Source: Thiotrichaceae bacterium (GTDB taxonomy: Bacteria > Pseudomonadota > Gammaproteobacteria > Thiotrichales > Thiotrichaceae). Taken from it: a DNA stretch of 8,344 bases. A program made the position numbers and the translations under genes. How positions within the stretch are numbered: position 1 is the stretch's first letter; each line of letters opens with the position of its first letter. Positions 6,765 through 8,344 of the stretch are shown piece by piece. The notes under the pieces are model-generated. The model had not been told where the DNA came from. It did not search any database and saw only the letters and a list, made by a program, of their open reading frames with translations. The DNA is taken from assembly GCA_015494435.1 (NCBI GenBank), contig WGBH01000221.1, positions 1 through 8,344 of the forward strand, given 5' to 3'.

Positions 6765-7410
6765 CAACCACTCGTCCCGATTTGATGGAAAAATCATCTA
6801 AATTAATATGCTGTATCTCACCTTCTGTTAGCGGTACTGCTTGATGAGTGGTTAAAATAGCCATACCACCTGCGTCAATATGTTGGGAAATAAGTTGTTG
6901 TAATAATGCAACCGCTGCCACATCAAGCGCGACAAAAGGCTCATCCAGTATCCAAAGTGGTGATTTATTAACAATCAACCTTGCCAAAGCAACGCGACGC
7001 TTTTGACCTTGAGATAATTCTCGTGTAGGAAAGTCCTCATAACCGAACAAACCAATACGTTCCAGGGCATCCAACAAATCATTATCATTACTTTTTTGCC
7101 CTGAGATTAAATGGTTAAAACGTAGATTTTCTAATGCAGTTAAATCTCCTTTAATTGCATTCAAATGTCCCAAGTAAAAAAGTGCCTTTCTATACACTTC
7201 TAAATGTTCTTCAATTGGCTGATTTTTCCATAGTATATTGCCTTTATCAGCAATAAATAAACCACATAGAGTACGGATTAAGGTTGTTTTTCCACTACCA
7301 TTTTTACCTTCTAAAAAAAGCAATTGCTTAGGGTGTAGTTGGAAACTCAGATCCGAAAATAACTGGCGGTCGCCACGAATACATTGTAAATCAGAAACAA
7401 TGAGGGACAT
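6757..7410 (-). CDS. ccmA: CcmA, ATPase of the haem-release ABC complex
   Basis: CcmA is the cytoplasmic ATP-binding subunit working with CcmB to release haem-loaded CcmE. The 217-residue product has all ABC motifs: Walker A GKNGSGKT (35-42), a YLGH segment with His82 followed by TALENL at the Q-loop position, as is typical of CcmA, the signature LSQGQKRR (132-139), Walker B LWILDEP (152-158) and the switch histidine His189 (TTHQ). The length is about ten residues more than E. coli CcmA, chiefly at the C terminus. It is the first gene of the cluster. No strong Shine-Dalgarno sequence precedes the ATG. The N terminus MSLIVSDLQCIRGDRQLFSDLSF fits the family, which supports the chosen start. Confidence 0.96.
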   Translation of the reverse strand: MSLIVSDLQCIRGDRQLFSDLSFQLHPKQLLFLEGKNGSGKTTLIRTLCGLFIADKGNILWKNQPIEEHLEVYRKALFYLGHLNAIKGDLTALENLRFNHLISGQKSNDNDLLDALERIGLFGYEDFPTRELSQGQKRRVALARLIVNKSPLWILDEPFVALDVAAVALLQQLISQHIDAGGMAILTTHQAVPLTEGEIQHINLDDFSIKSGRVVDV

Positions 7411-7833
7411 AATGGTGGGAAAGTACTCTCTTATTTTTTATCAACAGGGACGGCAATATAGCATATTAAAAATAAAAAGAATTGATATTACACAAGGAAG
7501 TTTCAAGTAATGAATTTACCCATATTGCGTTGATTTATTATTCCTGATTGGAGCATCTCAAAAGGCGCATAGTCACTCTATGCAACGATTGAGAGGATTC
7601 AAACGGGGACAAAAGAGCAAGTAAAACTAGTAGATTCATTGCTTGGAACTTCCCAAGAGGATAACATCCTTGTCATCCTTTGCCTTAAGGAAAAAATATT
7701 AATCAAGAAACCTCTCAATATAGACCTTTGCTTATTAAATTTCATCTTGATGACGAAAAAACTAAAGCTTTCACTCCTTTTGTCAGGAAATTATTTATCT
7801 GAACAACTATATGGCAATTTAACCTATTTTTCC
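7411..7833. other. Intergenic region upstream of ccmA
   Basis: This 423-bp AT-rich region separates ccmA from the gene on its right. Apart from the candidate ccm promoter and the interrupted plus-strand frame, I see a small hairpin GCATAG/CTATGC (7567-7572 with 7578-7583). I see no tRNA, CRISPR repeats or clear terminator. Confidence 0.5.
7448..7463 (-). promoter_or_regulatory. Possible extended -10 promoter of the ccm operon
   Basis: On the minus strand TGC followed by TATATT (7463-7455) makes an extended -10 element about 45 bases upstream of the ccmA ATG. Transcription would begin near 7448, giving a leader of roughly 38 bases. The -35 region 15-18 bases upstream is AT-rich but poor (TTCTTT or ATTCTT). 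It is the best candidate I can find by eye in the ccmA upstream region. Confidence 0.35.
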
Positions 7834-7908
7834 TTAAGCCGCTATCAAAGTCTCATTAGAAAGGCAGTCACCAACATAAAATCTCAGCCATGCTGTTTCT
7901 TCTTCTGA
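7510..7908 (+). pseudogene. Possible decayed small gene, divergent from ccmA
   Basis: An ATG at 7510 is preceded by AAGGAAG (about 7493-7499), a good Shine-Dalgarno sequence. The frame reads MNLPILR, then TGA (7531), a short run, TAG (7570), and then stays open for 111 codons to 7908, starting SLYATIERIQTGTKEQVKLVDSL. The first part of that run looks like an amphipathic helix, whereas the later part is leucine/lysine-rich with little character and ends CCFFF. It overlaps the 3' end of the convergent gene by 75 bp, which argues that at least the tail is not real. I do not recognise a family. It may be a broken gene remnant or simply chance open frame in AT-rich DNA. Confidence 0.2.
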
Positions 7909-8344
7909 AGAATGAAATTTTTTATCGGTAGTATTATAAACTTTTTCATTTTGAATCGAGATGCGTTTTTGTATAGCTGTCAATGAGGCAGATAGATCAC
8001 AGCGATGCCCTTTTTCTTTAAACAGATGCTTAATGGAAAGATCACCTTTAAGAATAAGCCCATAGTAATGAATTGCTTTTTCGATTTTTTTCTGTTTCTC
8101 AGTCGGAAATTTTAGTTCTAATGTAACCAGACGCGCTGTCTCACTCACTGAGACACTTAAATCCTCGCTAAGATTTTTGTATTCCATCACTCTGTACAGA
8201 TAATGAAGCAGTGATTTTCCTGCTTGTTGATGTCGTCTTGAGAGTGATATCTTATAACGTATTATTTGATAAGAAAGTAAGTTTTTATGTTCTTGATCTA
8301 AAAGTGTGTCCAATAAATTAATAATGCTTTCAATACTGGTACCA
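7834..8344 (-). CDS. Unrecognised protein, C-terminal part; 5' end outside window
   Basis: The frame is open from the right edge of the window to a TAA at 7836-7834, giving at least 169 residues. A TTG at 8313 could serve as a start, but the frame continues upstream without a stop (GTSIESIINLL...) in matching helical style, so the gene probably begins outside the window. The visible part is charged and mostly helical, with heptad-like Leu/Ile spacing near its beginning, a central LVTLELKFPTEKQKKIEKAI segment, and a tail containing AWLRFYVGDCL. There is no membrane helix, signal peptide or familiar catalytic motif. It is on the same strand as the ccm genes but 423 bp upstream of ccmA, so it is probably not part of that operon. 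I cannot assign a function. Confidence 0.6.
   Translation of the reverse strand, partial: GTSIESIINLLDTLLDQEHKNLLSYQIIRYKISLSRRHQQAGKSLLHYLYRVMEYKNLSEDLSVSVSETARLVTLELKFPTEKQKKIEKAIHYYGLILKGDLSIKHLFKEKGHRCDLSASLTAIQKRISIQNEKVYNTTDKKFHSSEEETAWLRFYVGDCLSNETLIAA

Noticed and set aside
6765..6797. Upstream ATG extending ccmB by 11 residues
   Set aside because: The extension lies inside ccmA, does not align with CcmB family N termini, and the ATG at 6764 gives the expected N terminus.
7538..7639. Small minus-strand frame of 33 codons starting MNLLVLLALL upstream of ccmA
   Set aside because: It looks like a signal peptide at first glance, but it is short, lies antisense to another open frame, and has no further support. 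Chance is likely in AT-rich DNA.
8281..8313. TTG at 8313 as the true start of the right-hand gene
   Set aside because: The frame remains open to the window edge with similar helical sequence, so an upstream start outside the window is more likely.

Overview
This window carries a complete System I cytochrome c maturation (ccm) cluster on the minus strand, in the order ccmA-B-C-D-E-F-G-H-I (7410 down to 201). Protein sequences resemble gammaproteobacterial Ccm proteins throughout. CcmH and CcmI are separate genes, as in Pseudomonas-type clusters, rather than the fused CcmH of E. coli. The DNA is AT-rich by eye (roughly 40% GC). Together these suggest a low-GC gammaproteobacterium that makes c-type cytochromes. 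A Thiotrichales-like sulfur oxidiser is possible but is only a guess.

Layout from right to left. Positions 7834-8344 hold the C-terminal part of an unrecognised, mostly helical protein whose 5' end lies outside the window. Positions 7411-7833 are mostly non-coding: they hold a likely ccm promoter and a plus-strand frame with a good ribosome site but two early stops, possibly a decayed gene. From 7410 to 5191, ccmA, ccmB, ccmC and ccmD are tightly packed with short overlaps. A 133-bp gap (5058-5190) holds a perfect 11-bp hairpin with a nearby T-run, plus two smaller palindromes. From 5057 to 1622, ccmE, ccmF, ccmG and ccmH are joined by zero spacing, ATGA and TAATG junctions. A 116-bp gap precedes ccmI (1505-201). 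Positions 1-170, just downstream of ccmI, form a dense series of inverted repeats. Two of their wobble pairs fit only a minus-strand RNA.

How the genes work together: CcmA (ATPase) and CcmB form an ABC-type complex with CcmC and CcmD. CcmC loads haem onto the periplasmic chaperone CcmE through a covalent histidine bond, and CcmAB uses ATP to release holo-CcmE. CcmG and CcmH keep the apocytochrome CXXCH thiols reduced. CcmI binds apocytochrome, and CcmF (with H and I) ligates haem from CcmE to the apocytochrome. All signature residues needed for these steps are visible.

The window is mainly an ordinary conserved operon. The less ordinary items are the structured DNA at 1-170, the intra-operon hairpin between ccmD and ccmE, an altered periplasmic loop in CcmC (a Cys pair in place of the usual WW), and the unexplained sequence right of ccmA. 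I see no convincing novel multi-gene system.
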